A stretch of 64,000 bases of DNA from M3007 sp046296435 (GCA_046296435.1 JBKBLI010000010.1:1-64000); one strand, 5' to 3'; positions 52,801 to 61,480 are shown, counted from the stretch's first letter. Numbers and translations: made by a program. Notes: generated by a model not told the origin, from the sequence alone.

Positions 52801-54804
52801 CTGCGCGTCGATGATGTATTCGCCGGCCAAGGCATGGCCCTGGGTCTGGAGACCGACACCGTCTATTTGCGCAGCGGCGAGGGGTTGAGCGGCAGGCGCG
52901 CCTACGGGCGTCTCGATCTGACGGCCGAGTGGAGCGGCGGCGAGCAGCCCGTCATCTTCAAAGCGCTGCTGTTGGAAGATCCCAATCTGCCCCCTTTATT
53001 GCGCTTGGCTGGCGTCTATAATCCCGCGCCCAAGAGTTGGAATTATGCTGAGGAGGAGGTGCGCGTCGGTCCGGATGAAATACTCCTCAGGGCGCAAACC
53101 AACAGCTTCCCGCTGCACATTTTGGAGGCTTTTGTGCCCGACATATCTCTGGTAGCCGGGCAGTTCAATGCCGATGCGCTGCTTTACGGCCCAATCAAGG
53201 CCCCTAAACTCGACGGAGAGATTCAGATACCTCGGGGCCAGTTCCAGATCGACTACCTCAAATCGCTTTTTCACCTCAAGGATCAGAGAATAAGCATTTC
53301 CGAAACCCGTATAAATGCCGATGGCGCGCGCATACTCGATGCCACGCAACGCAATGCGGCCACCATCAGCGGAGGCCTTTCGCATCGCTACTTCTCAGAG
53401 TGGCGCGTCGATTGCGTACTGCGTACCGAAGGCGCTAATTTTCTGGCTCTCAACACGCGCAAAGGCGATAACGACTTATTTTACGGCCAGGGCATAGGGA
53501 GGTTTTCCGCCCGATTTGCAGGCGCTTTTGACCAACTGAGCATCCGGATCGATGCCGAAACCGGTAGAGATACCCGCCTTTTTATCCCATTAGGCGCGGG
53601 GGGCGAGGTGCGCGAGACCAATTTCATCGTTTTTAATAAAAAAAACAAACAGACGGAACAGACGCTTCCGACTCCCGAGAAATCCACTTCGAAACTCGAG
53701 CTCGAAATGAACCTTCGCGCCACAGAGGATGCCGAGATCCAATTGATCTTCGACGAGCAGGCAGGCGATATTGTCAAAAGCCGCGGCGAAGGATCCCTTT
53801 CGCTCATCATGGGCAGCGACGGCGAGTTCAAAATGTTCGGCCAATACCGCATCAAACGCGGCGAATACCTCTTTACGCTCCTCAACTGGGTCAACAAACC
53901 CTTCTCTGTAGCCGAGGGCAGCACCATCGTATGGAATGGCGACCCCTACCGCGCCCAGATCAACATCAATGCCGCCTACGAACAAAACACCTCTATCTAC
54001 AACCTGCTCCAAAACGAAATTGCAGCGCTCGAAAGCGCGCAACCCGATCTGGCCCAATTGGCCAAAACCCCCACTAAGGTGCTGGTCAACATGAACCTGC
54101 GCGGCGAACTCCTCAAACCTTCTATCAGTTTCAACCTCGAGTTCCCGAATCTCGACGCTCAGGTGCGCTCGCTGAGCGACAACAAAATGCGCCAACTTCG
54201 CAGCGACCAAAACGAACTGACGCGCCAGGTCTTTGGATTGATCGTAGTAGGCTCTTTCCTGCCCGCCGGCGGCAATCAGATATTGCAAAGCGCCGACTAT
54301 CTGGCTTCAGCATTCAACACGCTCACGCAGGTGCTTAGCAACCAGTTTTCCAACTACCTTACCGGTTTGGCTACCGAGTGGTTTGGCGGCAAAGTCTCGA
54401 GTATCGACTTCGATATCGCTTACAACGAATACCGCAACAACCTCTTTGTCGAAAACCCCAACTATGCGCAGGTAGGCCGCGAACTACAGGTCCGGCTGAC
54501 CAGCGGATTTGCCGACGACAGGGTGACCGTACAGGTAGGCTCGCAATTCGGCCTCGGCGCGCCGGGCGTAGCTACGCAAGATGGATTCCTCGGCGAAAAC
54601 GTGGTAGTCGAAATTGCCCTGACCGAAAACCGCGAATGGCGACTCAAACTCTATCAACGCAGCGAACCCGATATCTCTTTCGGCCAACGCCGCAGATTCG
54701 GCGGAGGCTTGTCGTTCAAAAAAGACTATGACAGTTTTGGCGATATGATGCTCGGACTGACCGATTGGTTCAGGACCGGTCGCAAATCTGATCAAATGAA
54801 TTGA
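49849..54804 (+). CDS. tamB: TamB-like translocation/assembly protein (DUF490)
   Basis: A 1,651-residue protein anchored by one N-terminal membrane segment (about residues 25-45, VLYYLLMALTILYFVLQSPA) followed by a very long beta-rich periplasmic region built of AsmA/TamB-type repeats (GQFNADALLYGPIKAPKLDG; IQIPRGQFQIDYLKSLFHLK). The C-terminal 350 residues are a DUF490 domain: GDIVKSRGEGSLSLIMGSDG, EFKMFGQYRIKRGEYLFTLL, LKPSISFNLEFPN and KMRQLRSDQNELTRQVFGLI. TamB forms a lipid-transfer groove between inner and outer membrane and is linked to outer-membrane protein and phospholipid homeostasis. Length is at the upper end for Bacteroidota members. Confidence 0.93.
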   Translation: MAISRIRLLRWRILLTRVWSKAEVVLYYLLMALTILYFVLQSPAVQNWLIGRVAGYFAREWDTEVQVGHVDVQFFDQLLLENVLVRDQQGDTLMVCGRLKAGLRRNIFSLLRNRMEFDELEIQRARFYISRAEGAERNSLQFILDYFAPSSPSPPSEPAPFLLAIRQLRLHDVVFRSDDRVLGERMEFRVQDAVARLDVFDAQKGFFNIRTVNISGFHFGLGEFPARPLPQSRTPPPVARASEATPDTLRFFVGSFRLERGSFRLDQFDSPPDDEDAVIDFEHMLVSDISIHADSVFFDDQLSFEGVLRKLSAREKSGFELSACAARRVVVNDTITALYGARIVTPRSELGDTIALKYRSYRDYQHFTERVRFDIRLKEGSSVLVQDIARFSPELPQNSIFKRNLQRTLDISGRISGPVDRLKGRNLTIRSGQDLFFKGIFEGDDLSKGEEALRMRFVFETLRSNIGSLRQILPGFNPPGAFDRLGNVDFKGEYLILFGYDHVLIGELNTALGHARTNIKLDLAQGRSKARYSGYLNLSGFDIGVFSDNPDLGRTTLRVNLAENSRGLTLESIKAKVSGVIDSLDYRGYRYRDIRMNGDFNPRKFDGELVVEDPNADFRFKGYISFRDSLPYLRFSADVRRLDLKALYFTERDLWLSAQIRQVYLDANNWDNLIGNVNIQNIRIVENKTENYRVDSIVATSTIGANGRKRFVIRSDFFYGELDGFFRLTTLPNNVQRLLYRNYPEFAKMLNFTPPDSSVVLDEDFRFLISVNDERDVLRLLDPGIRNLTGAFANGTVDAINEKTELRIDIPRLSYGATSFYNTAFFWQGIEKVGFYQMLLPDIDASGRHFAPFTLYGDIEQNKTDFTLRTEDKADSTRYYLRNVNLNASLLALDSLWEIRFNPSQLTLFNLDWTMYEKNYIRFKPGYLQTRDFELFSGDKRILVEGSDSGRGLSVFMTNFNLNLLDPFLNSSDIAFEGHIYDLDLRVDDVFAGQGMALGLETDTVYLRSGEGLSGRRAYGRLDLTAEWSGGEQPVIFKALLLEDPNLPPLLRLAGVYNPAPKSWNYAEEEVRVGPDEILLRAQTNSFPLHILEAFVPDISLVAGQFNADALLYGPIKAPKLDGEIQIPRGQFQIDYLKSLFHLKDQRISISETRINADGARILDATQRNAATISGGLSHRYFSEWRVDCVLRTEGANFLALNTRKGDNDLFYGQGIGRFSARFAGAFDQLSIRIDAETGRDTRLFIPLGAGGEVRETNFIVFNKKNKQTEQTLPTPEKSTSKLELEMNLRATEDAEIQLIFDEQAGDIVKSRGEGSLSLIMGSDGEFKMFGQYRIKRGEYLFTLLNWVNKPFSVAEGSTIVWNGDPYRAQININAAYEQNTSIYNLLQNEIAALESAQPDLAQLAKTPTKVLVNMNLRGELLKPSISFNLEFPNLDAQVRSLSDNKMRQLRSDQNELTRQVFGLIVVGSFLPAGGNQILQSADYLASAFNTLTQVLSNQFSNYLTGLATEWFGGKVSSIDFDIAYNEYRNNLFVENPNYAQVGRELQVRLTSGFADDRVTVQVGSQFGLGAPGVATQDGFLGENVVVEIALTENREWRLKLYQRSEPDISFGQRRRFGGGLSFKKDYDSFGDMMLGLTDWFRTGRKSDQMN

Positions 54805-54912
54805 GCGTCGCGCTCCGGACGGAGCGGCATCAGAGATTGCTGCTCGAAAAAAAAATTAAAGTCGGTGTCGCGCTCAACGCAAGAAAAGGAAGCGCCGCGC
54901 GAAGGGGGCGCT

Positions 54913-55824
54913 TCAGGCGGCGCGTTTGCGCTGTAGTTTGAACACGGCCCCCAGCGTGATCCGTCCCATCAGGTTGACATTCCGCCCGTCAATAATTTTC
55001 CCGAAAGAGACAAGAAATCCGTTTTTGCCATTCTCAGAGTAATACAAAACGCCGCCAATCTGGGTGAACGACACCCCGTAAGATTGCGGCAGATCCGGCA
55101 CGCTGGGCGCATAATCAGCCCCTCCCGGCGTATGCTGAAATTGTACCCAGGCATCCGTGTAGAACCGCCGCGCCGGAAAGCCTACCCTGAACAAAGCTGT
55201 GTAAAAAGAAGCCGGCTCTACAGGCTGGAAGTCAGGTCTTTGTTGCCTGACGGCCGCGATGTCCATCTCTTGCAGGCGGTCAATCCGATGATTGTATGCG
55301 GCTTGCAGGTGAAAGAATACGCCCGGCGCTGTCTCCCATTGCCCCATCAGCGCAAGCGGGACGATTAAGGCGCGCTGCCCTAACGCTCCGGCGTTGATGA
55401 TCTCATAGCGCGTCAGCGGAAACTGAAGTCCGGTAGCCAGCAACACCCCGATTCGCTCGCCATTTTCCCGCTCCCGATAAAAAGGGCGATATTTGACATG
55501 CAGGCTACCGTCCTGCAAGCCGTTGTTTTCGGCCGTGAAGATATAAGCCCCCGTAGCCACGACGTCCACGCGTTCGCTCAGCCCATACTCCCCGAATAAG
55601 CCCAACATCGAGCCCCTCCAAGGTAGATCGTAACGCGCATCCGCAACGCCCGCAAACGTATTGGCGGACATGAACGAAAACGAAGGCGCCAAATCCAGAA
55701 CGCCCTTACCCTTGAGATAACCGTCGAGCGGCCCTTGCGCGCGTATTCCGTGATGAGTCGCTGTAAAGACAGTCAGCGCCAAACTCAGGCGCAGGGCTAA
55801 TTTGACAAGAGAAATATTTTGCAT
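54913..55824 (-). CDS. Outer-membrane beta-barrel protein of unknown function
   Basis: 303 residues from MQNISLVKLALRLSLALTVF; the frame extends 41 codons upstream into the next gene without family features. A signal peptide ending near IRAQ precedes alternating amphipathic strands (FGEYGLSERVDVVATGAYIF; SLHVKYRPFYRERENGERIG; ALMGQWETAPGVFFHLQAAY; FTQIGGVLYYSENGKNGFLV). The pattern resembles transporter-like barrels such as the phenol MetA-type family. No substrate clue. It starts about 35 bp after the SDR gene on the same strand and may be in one transcript with it. Confidence 0.72.
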   Translation of the reverse strand: MQNISLVKLALRLSLALTVFTATHHGIRAQGPLDGYLKGKGVLDLAPSFSFMSANTFAGVADARYDLPWRGSMLGLFGEYGLSERVDVVATGAYIFTAENNGLQDGSLHVKYRPFYRERENGERIGVLLATGLQFPLTRYEIINAGALGQRALIVPLALMGQWETAPGVFFHLQAAYNHRIDRLQEMDIAAVRQQRPDFQPVEPASFYTALFRVGFPARRFYTDAWVQFQHTPGGADYAPSVPDLPQSYGVSFTQIGGVLYYSENGKNGFLVSFGKIIDGRNVNLMGRITLGAVFKLQRKRAA

Positions 55825-55858
55825 ATAAAAGCGAAGGTTGATCCGTTGCCGGGTTTCG

Positions 55859-56668
55859 CTACCATTCCTGATTCGACGGGTGCAACATGATTTCGTCGAT
55901 GACCACATGTTGAGGCACATTGAGTATATAGGCCACCGCGTCGGCAATATCGGTGGGTTTCAGATCTTCAGACCTTTCAGCCCTTCCGGGCGTACCGCTG
56001 TTGAACCACGTATCCGTCAATCCCGGAAATACCACGCTGACTTTGATCCCAAATGGTCTTGTCTCGCGCCGCAGTGTCTGAAAAAACCAATCTTGCGCAG
56101 CTTTGGAGGCGATATAAGCCGCTCCGTTGGCAAAAGTGCGGCGCGCCGCATCCGAACAGATGGCCACGAAATGACCGCTCCCGCGCGCCTTCATATAAGG
56201 CAGGGCGTAGCGCGCCAACAAAAAAGAGGCCTCGGCATTGACGGCCATCATGCGCTGCCAGGATTCCGGTTCGAGCGCGACCACCGGANNNNNNNNNNNN
56301 NNNNNNNNNNNNNNNNNNNNNNNNNNNNNNNNNNNNNNNNNNNNNNNNNNNNNNNNNNNNNNNNNNNNNNNNNNNNNNNNNNNNNNNGCAAATTCTCCCA
56401 CGCCAGCGTTGCAAATGACAACATCAATTCGACCAAAATCGCGCGCCACCATCTGCACAGCTTCCCCTAATACACGGGGATCCGAAACATCGACGGGGAC
56501 TGAGAGCGACTTGCCGCCTGCAAGATCAATTTCGACTTCCAACTCCTCGAGTTCCTCCCGGTTACGGGCCAGCAGAATCACAAAATGCCCCTCGCGAGAC
56601 AGCCGTCGGGCTATTTCGCGCCCTATGCCGCGTGAAGCGCCCGAAATAATCGAAACCGGTTTTTCCAT
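55859..56668 (-). CDS. Short-chain dehydrogenase/reductase, interrupted by N-run
   Basis: Starts MEKPVSIISGASRGIGREIA. It shows the Rossmann Gly-rich motif (GASRGIG, residues 9-15), NAG (in ICNAGVGEF), and the catalytic YIASK motif (YxxxK) with an upstream S in VAICSDAARR. The N-run sits between VGEF and PVVALEPESW. Joining the flanks directly gives GEFAPVVALEPESWQRMMAV in frame, exactly the normal SDR loop, so the protein is probably about 236 residues and intact. It would be an NAD(P)-dependent oxidoreductase; the RNREELEELE segment after beta-2 hints at NADP preference. Substrate unknown. Confidence 0.9.
   Translation of the reverse strand: MEKPVSIISGASRGIGREIARRLSREGHFVILLARNREELEELEVEIDLAGGKSLSVPVDVSDPRVLGEAVQMVARDFGRIDVVICNAGVGEFXXXXXXXXXXXXXXXXXXXXXXXXXXXXXXXXXXPVVALEPESWQRMMAVNAEASFLLARYALPYMKARGSGHFVAICSDAARRTFANGAAYIASKAAQDWFFQTLRRETRPFGIKVSVVFPGLTDTWFNSGTPGRAERSEDLKPTDIADAVAYILNVPQHVVIDEIMLHPSNQEW
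56289..56387. other. 99-base N-run (probably near-zero true gap)
   Basis: Direct joining of the flanks restores an unbroken SDR sequence in frame (GVGEF-A-PVVAL on the minus strand), so little or nothing is missing. Confidence 0.82.
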
Positions 56669-56820
56669 GAGCAATATGGCGGCTGACTGGTGTAAGGCTT
56701 AGCGGTCGATTGGGGCAGACTCAACACTACTGAGAAGTCTCAACGCGCGACGTCAAACGGCTCAGTCAGCGCGCGCAAGCCATCACATGCTAAACTCAAG
56801 CGGACAAACTGAGGTCAGCG

Positions 56821-57018
56821 TCACTTATCGGTAGTCTTCTTTTCGGCATCCCGGATGCCCTGGCGAATTTCGTCCTCCACGGCATTCTTGGCTTGATTAA
56901 ACTCTCGAATGCCGCGCCCCAATCCGCGCATCAATTCAGGTATTTTGGTGCCGCCAAAAAGCAGGAGCGCAATCAACGCAATCCAGATCAATTCCTGCGT
57001 GCCGATGAACAAAAGCAT
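56821..57018 (-). CDS. tatA: Sec-independent protein translocase subunit TatA/E
   Basis: 65 residues starting MLLFIGTQELIWIALIALLL; in-frame ATGs at 57027 and 57075 also exist, but the -7 box at 57078-57085 makes the longest one improbable. One membrane helix is followed by the conserved FGGTKIPELMRGLGRGIREF amphipathic helix and a charged tail (DEIRQGIRDAEKKTTDK). TatA oligomers form the translocation path for folded proteins in the twin-arginine system. No tatC is in the window. Confidence 0.92.
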   Translation of the reverse strand: MLLFIGTQELIWIALIALLLFGGTKIPELMRGLGRGIREFNQAKNAVEDEIRQGIRDAEKKTTDK

Positions 57019-57077
57019 GGCGATCATAATAAGCAAATTTAGAAAGTCAAACTGAACTTTTGATTGTAAAATCAAGG

Positions 57078-57085
57078 CAAAGTTA
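57078..57085 (-). promoter_or_regulatory. -7 promoter box of tatA
   Basis: The minus-strand sequence TAACTTTG matches the TAnnTTTG consensus. The expected transcription start near 57072 gives a leader of about 50 nt to the chosen ATG. Confidence 0.55.
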
Positions 57086-57107
57086 CGCCAATCTGACTGA
57101 AGGATGC

Positions 57108-57115
57108 TAAATTTG
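57108..57115 (+). promoter_or_regulatory. -7 promoter box of the Nif3-like gene
   Basis: TAAATTTG matches TAnnTTTG and lies 22 bp before the TTG start codon. It is divergent from the tatA box, 22 bp apart. Confidence 0.5.
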
Positions 57116-57137
57116 CGCCAACTTTAACACACAGCGT

Positions 57138-57932
57138 TTGAAAATAAAAGAAATAACCGCATTTTTGGAGCAAATTGCGCCTCTCGGCCTGCAAGAATCC
57201 TACGATAATGCAGGACTCATCGTAGGCGACCCCGAGCGGGAATCGACCGGCGCGCTGATCTGTCTGGACTCTACCGAAGCGGTCGTCCGCGAAGCCCTTC
57301 AAAAAGGTTGCAATTTAGTGATTGCTCACCACCCCATCGTGTTCAAGGGGCTAAAACGCATCAATGGAAATCACTATGTAGAGCGCGCGGTGATCGCCGC
57401 CATCCGACACGATGTGGCTTTGTACGCCATTCACACCAATCTGGACAACGTATTCCGCAACGGCGTCAACCAGCGCCTGTGCGAAGTGTTGAGCCTGCAA
57501 GATTTAACGCTCCTCGCGCCCAGACCGGATGGCGGCGAACGCCAGGTTGGCGCAGGTATGATCGGCCGCTGGGACGCGCCCAAAAGCGAAGCCGAAGCGC
57601 TGCGTTGGATTGCCGACAGGCTAAAAACAGCTTGCATACGCCATACTCCCTTTTTGGGGCGCCCTGTTCAGAGAGTAGCCGTTTGCGGCGGGGCTGGCAG
57701 TTTTCTGCTGCCCGAAGCGCTCAAGGCCGGCGCCGATCTGTATGTATCCGCCGACTTCAAGTATCATGAGTTCTTCGAGGCGGACGGCCGTATGCTGATT
57801 GCCGATACCGGTCATTATGAAAGCGAACAGTACACCATAAATTTGTTATTTGATCTTATTTCGGAAAAATACCCTAACTTTGCGCTCCATTGCGCAAAGC
57901 ACAATACCAACCCGGTGCGCTATTGGGTTTGA
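57138..57932 (+). CDS. Nif3-like dinuclear metal-binding protein (GTP cyclohydrolase I type 2 family)
   Basis: 264 residues starting with a TTG codon (MKIKEITAFLEQIAPLGLQE). The family N-terminus and a -7 box 22 bp upstream both support TTG over any downstream ATG. Metal-site motifs are present: SYDNAGLIVGD, NLVIAHHPIVFKGLKRI (HHP), YAIHTNLDN and, near the C-terminus, IADTGHYESEQ. Members bind two metal ions; the physiological reaction is unsettled. At about 264 residues it lacks the inserted PII-like domain of longer homologues. The zinc-ribbon gene follows after about 40 bp, a pairing common in Bacteroidota. Confidence 0.92.
   Translation: MKIKEITAFLEQIAPLGLQESYDNAGLIVGDPERESTGALICLDSTEAVVREALQKGCNLVIAHHPIVFKGLKRINGNHYVERAVIAAIRHDVALYAIHTNLDNVFRNGVNQRLCEVLSLQDLTLLAPRPDGGERQVGAGMIGRWDAPKSEAEALRWIADRLKTACIRHTPFLGRPVQRVAVCGGAGSFLLPEALKAGADLYVSADFKYHEFFEADGRMLIADTGHYESEQYTINLLFDLISEKYPNFALHCAKHNTNPVRYWV
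57849..57882 (+). promoter_or_regulatory. Candidate internal promoter for the zinc-ribbon gene
   Basis: TTTG at 57849-57852 and TAACTTTG at 57875-57882 (22-bp spacer) inside the 3' end of the Nif3-like gene, about 90 bp before the next start. Good fit to the -33/-7 pattern. Confidence 0.5.
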
Positions 57933-57973
57933 TTTTCCTTTTTTCAGGTTTTTTTTCGAAAAAATATATCCGC

Positions 57974-58720
57974 ATGGCTTTAGAATCCTCAATCACTGAA
58001 AAACTACATAAACTCTGGGAACTTCAGCAGATCGACTCCCAATTTGATGAAATCAGTCGCCTCAAAGGCGAACTCCCCATGGAAGTAGCCGATCTGGAAG
58101 ACGACGTTGCCCAGTTGGAAACACGCGTCAAAAATATCAAGGCCACCATCAAAGAAATGGAACAACAACTGGCCGCTCAGCAAAGCCGCGTTAAAGAAGC
58201 AGACGCCAACCTCAAGCGCTACAAAAAGCAAATGGAGGAAGTCAAAAACGACCGCGAATACAACGCCCTGCAGCGGGAAATCGAAAATGCAGATCTCGAT
58301 ATCAAAATAAACGAAAAACACATTCGGGAGGAAAAACACAAGATTGAGCGAACCAAAGATATCCTCAAGCAAACCGAGGCCAATCTCGCTGCAAGAATCA
58401 AAGACCTCGATGTCAAAAAGCAAGAACTCAAAAATATCTCAGAAAAAACCGAGTCTGAGGAAAAGAGTCTGACAGAACGCAGCAAGCAAGCCCGTTCAGG
58501 TATCGATCAGCGCCTCTTGGATGCCTATGATCGCATCCGCGCCACCTACCGCAATGGGCTGGCCGTGGTGACCGTAGAGCGCAATGCCTGCGGCGGATGC
58601 TTCAACTCCGTGCCTCCTCAAATACAATTAGAGATCGGTATGCACAAAAAAATCATCGCCTGCGAGCAATGCGGCCGCATCTTGGTAGATCAGTCGGTAG
58701 CTCACCCTGCCATGGCTTGA
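57974..58720 (+). CDS. Coiled-coil C4-type zinc-ribbon protein
   Basis: 248 residues from MALESSITEKLHKLWELQQI, with the ATG 10 bp after a T8-CG-A6 tract. Residues about 10-190 are a long antiparallel coiled coil (LETRVKNIKATIKEMEQQLA ... VKNDREYNALQREIENADLD). The C-terminus has a CGGCF ... CEQCGRIL zinc ribbon with four Cys. This is the zf-RING_7/CT398-like family, of unsettled nucleic-acid-related or chaperone-like role, regularly encoded after Nif3-like proteins. Terminated by the hairpin at 58750-58785. Confidence 0.9.
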   Translation: MALESSITEKLHKLWELQQIDSQFDEISRLKGELPMEVADLEDDVAQLETRVKNIKATIKEMEQQLAAQQSRVKEADANLKRYKKQMEEVKNDREYNALQREIENADLDIKINEKHIREEKHKIERTKDILKQTEANLAARIKDLDVKKQELKNISEKTESEEKSLTERSKQARSGIDQRLLDAYDRIRATYRNGLAVVTVERNACGGCFNSVPPQIQLEIGMHKKIIACEQCGRILVDQSVAHPAMA

Positions 58721-58749
58721 CAGTCCCACCCCTATAAACGCTATTGTCG

Positions 58750-58785
58750 AATCCGCCAAAATCGCATGATTTTGGCGGATTTTTT
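58750..58785 (+). terminator. Rho-independent terminator after the zinc-ribbon gene
   Basis: A perfect 14-bp stem (58750-58763 with 58768-58781), loop GCAT, followed by a T-run. 30 bp after the stop codon. Confidence 0.93.
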
Positions 58786-58883
58786 GTCTTGAAGCATATT
58801 TTTGTCGAAAAACTGTTAAAATTCATTTGCATGTGTAAAAATGTTCGTTTCTTGCACTGTCTTTTTAATAATGTCCGTACAGC

Positions 58884-59405
58884 ATGCTCCCGTATCGGTA
58901 TATCTTCTCGTTGGCTTTCTGTTGCCTGTTGAGCGCGAACGTGATCAGCGCGCAGCGCCTTTCGTTTGTGATCTTTGATACGTTCCCCGAATTAGCTAAC
59001 CGAATCCAACAGGCAGAGTCCAATCCCATCGTCGTTCATTTCTGGGCGACGTGGTGCAATCCATGTCTTGGCGAACTCCACTTGTTTGAAGAGATAGCCG
59101 AGAAATACGCGTCTTTCAATTTGGAAGTTCTTTTGGTCAGCTTGGATTTCCGAAACGAATTGGCTAAATTTGCAGGATTTGTTGAAAAGCGAAATTTCCA
59201 GCATGTCGAATTAGCGATCATAGCCGACCAAAGCACAAACGACTGGATGCCCCTGATGAGCGAATCGTGGAGCGGCGCTGTGCCGGCTACCTTCATTTAT
59301 CGCGGCGCAAGTAGCAGCTTCCGAGATGGCGTCTTTTCGGATTTCGAAGACCTCGAGTCTTTCATACTTCCTTTAACTTTGCCCGCATACGCTCCGAGAG
59401 AATAA
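58884..59405 (+). CDS. Exported TlpA-like thioredoxin-fold protein
   Basis: 173 residues with a signal peptide (MLPYRYIFSLAFCCLLSANV-ISAQ). The thioredoxin-fold core IVVHFWATWCNPCLGELHLF carries the redox motif W57-C58-N-P-C61, and AVPATFIYRG contains the cis-Pro. It should act in the periplasm as a thiol-disulphide oxidoreductase. It is followed by another thioredoxin-fold gene in the same direction, so the two may serve a common redox pathway. Confidence 0.9.
   Translation: MLPYRYIFSLAFCCLLSANVISAQRLSFVIFDTFPELANRIQQAESNPIVVHFWATWCNPCLGELHLFEEIAEKYASFNLEVLLVSLDFRNELAKFAGFVEKRNFQHVELAIIADQSTNDWMPLMSESWSGAVPATFIYRGASSSFRDGVFSDFEDLESFILPLTLPAYAPRE
59374..59381 (+). promoter_or_regulatory. Candidate -7 box for the redoxin gene
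   Basis: TAACTTTG matches the consensus but lies within the 3' end of the TlpA-like gene and has no TTTG -33 partner; about 100 bp before the next start. Confidence 0.3.
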
Positions 59406-59482
59406 ATTGCATCCGAAGCTAAAGACATTAACAATTCCGATTTTTTAATCCAAACTCATGAACAAAATATCCCTTCCTGCTT

Positions 59483-60133
59483 ATGAAAGACCTTCGGCAC
59501 AAGTTAAATGCAGGATTAGTGGCGCTCATGTTTTTGACTGCTGCCAATAGCTCTGCTTTGCAAGGACAGCGCGTCTCCATGCGTAATGCGGTGAATTCAG
59601 GTTATGAAATTGGGGAAAAAGTCGAGGACTTTAAACTTAAAAGTACCGAAAACGCTTATGTTTCGCTTGCCGATTATCCCGATTCAGAAGGATACATTAT
59701 TATATTCACCTGCAATCACTGCCCCTACGCGCAACGATATGAGCAGCGCATCATCGACCTGCACAACAAATACGCCCCTAAAGGGTGGCCACTGATCGCC
59801 ATCAATTCTAATTGCCCGGAGTTGGTCCCGGAGGACAGTTTTGTCGAAATGCAAAGGCGCGCAAAAGCGCGGAAGTACCCATTCCCATACGTTATAGACC
59901 AAGAACAGGATGTCTTTCCCAGATTTGGCGCCGACCGCACGCCCCACGCTTTCCTCCTCGACGCCAATTGGATCTTGCGCTATAAAGGCGGCATCGACGA
60001 CAATCCTGAGAACAGCGCATCCGTGAGAACGCGTTACCTTGAAGATGCGATACACGCGCTCATGCGCGACGAAAGGCCGGCGCTTGAAATTACCAAATCT
60101 CCCGGCTGCCTTATCCGATACTGCCCCAAATAG
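59483..60133 (+). CDS. Exported AhpC/TSA-type redoxin
   Basis: 216 residues with an N-terminal signal-like segment (LNAGLVALMFLTAANSSALQ). The core YIIIFTCNHCPYAQRYEQRI has a CxxC pair (C77, C80), followed by WPLIAINSNCPELVPEDSFV, PFPYVIDQEQDVFPRFGADR and TPHAFLLDANWILRYKGGID, the pattern of the peroxiredoxin-like redoxin family that is common in Bacteroidota. Likely a periplasmic thiol reductase or peroxidase-like protein. It follows the TlpA-like gene by 77 bp. Confidence 0.88.
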   Translation: MKDLRHKLNAGLVALMFLTAANSSALQGQRVSMRNAVNSGYEIGEKVEDFKLKSTENAYVSLADYPDSEGYIIIFTCNHCPYAQRYEQRIIDLHNKYAPKGWPLIAINSNCPELVPEDSFVEMQRRAKARKYPFPYVIDQEQDVFPRFGADRTPHAFLLDANWILRYKGGIDDNPENSASVRTRYLEDAIHALMRDERPALEITKSPGCLIRYCPK

Positions 60134-60395
60134 CGCGACTGCGCAATCGCCGCCCGCGCTTTGGGTTGTGATAAGAGCGTGCGCGCCGCGCTCAAGACCG
60201 CAGCGCAGCGAGCGAATACGAGCAATAGCGCTAAAAAAGGGGCGCACCACAAGGCATGCCCCCACACGCCGCTCACCCGCCACAGACGCGTTTTTTTTAA
60301 AAAAAATAAAAACAGATCGCGCTTAAAGACCAGCCAAGGTTTGTCAAGCGCCGGAGATGCTGCGCGACTCCTTCAGCTCGCTATCGTGGAGGTTG
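60134..60395. other. Convergent intergenic region
   Basis: 262 bp between convergent genes. It contains a T8-A8 palindrome at 60291-60306; no GC-rich terminator stem or gene was found. Confidence 0.4.
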
Positions 60396-61439
60396 TCAAA
60401 ACTTCGGACAAAGGATAGAGTCGTTGTCGTATTCGCCCAAGAACGTAAACGACAGTTCGAATGCCGACCTGCGGCGACGATTAGTCAGCGTATTGAGGTT
60501 GAGGTCGTAACTCAGGCCAATCAAAAAACTGCCCAGTTCGATGCCCACCATTGGAATAACGGCGTCAACTACAAAGCCGTCGATTGCGCGTACCGGCCGA
60601 ACCCAGGCGCCCAGGTGCAGGGCCTGTTCGCCGTATTGGCCCAATGCGGCGCGCCAGTTTAAGCCCGTATTGATCTCGACATGCGATCCTTGATTTTGGG
60701 CAAGGAGGCGCGGGTGCAAGGAGTTTCGGTTGCCGCGGTCCAGGGGTATGCTGGCAGCCAACTGCAGGGAATACCGCGAGAAAAGCCTGTCGCCCTCGTC
60801 GTCATTCTCATAAAAAGAAACGACCGGCCTAAGGATATGGTGCATGGCAACTCCGCCGTAAAACGCTCCGCCATTTTCAAAAATCGACGTATAAGCGAGG
60901 CCAATATTGTAATCCCCATAAGAGAAGTTATTGGCTGGCAACTCTTCGCCGGTTGGCAACGTGAATCCGTTGAAACCATTGAACTCGTCTTGAAAATTGA
61001 GCGCTTCGTAGGTGATGTTGCGTTGGGTGAGCCCCGCCTGAAATCCCGCGCTCAGAAACTGTTTTGCGTTCAGGCCAAGGGCCTTGTGATAAGCCAGGGA
61101 AATCCCTATCTGCGTTGTGCTAAAGTCGATGACGGCCACCTTGTCGTTGAAGAAGGTGAGACCCAATCCAACGGCGTCTTTTTTCACCGCCCTATCCAAG
61201 GGTGAGTTGAAGCGCAGATCTGCGCCCAGCCCAAAGGTCTTGATGGGGTCTTCTAAGGAGCGACGCCACTGATCCCTGTAAATGGCATTGACGCGGTAAC
61301 GGCCGTCGAGGGCTCCAGTGAGGGCGGGATTGAGCATTTGCGGGGCGGCGAAGAACTGCGAGAAGTGCGCATCCTGCGCTTGGGCGCCTGTCGAGATGAT
61401 GACGAGCAGCGTCGTGAACGCTACAGCATATTTTTTCAT
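60396..61439 (-). CDS. PorP/SprF-family T9SS outer-membrane protein
   Basis: A 347-residue protein with a signal peptide (MKKYAVAFTTLLVIISTGAQ-AQ). The family signature DAHFSQFFAAPQMLNPALTG is followed by RYRVNAIYRDQWRRSLEDPI, then barrel strands, and a C-terminal FLIGLSYDLNLNTLTNRRRR-SAFELSF block. PorP/SprF proteins are 14-strand-type barrels that bind T9SS-exported adhesins. It lies just downstream, on the same strand, of a T9SS cargo gene, an arrangement typical of partner pairs. A -7 box at 61481-61488 may give it its own promoter. Confidence 0.94.
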   Translation of the reverse strand: MKKYAVAFTTLLVIISTGAQAQDAHFSQFFAAPQMLNPALTGALDGRYRVNAIYRDQWRRSLEDPIKTFGLGADLRFNSPLDRAVKKDAVGLGLTFFNDKVAVIDFSTTQIGISLAYHKALGLNAKQFLSAGFQAGLTQRNITYEALNFQDEFNGFNGFTLPTGEELPANNFSYGDYNIGLAYTSIFENGGAFYGGVAMHHILRPVVSFYENDDEGDRLFSRYSLQLAASIPLDRGNRNSLHPRLLAQNQGSHVEINTGLNWRAALGQYGEQALHLGAWVRPVRAIDGFVVDAVIPMVGIELGSFLIGLSYDLNLNTLTNRRRRSAFELSFTFLGEYDNDSILCPKF

Positions 61440-61480
61440 GTATTATATTTTCAAAAAAAATCGGTTCGTGCAAAAACGCG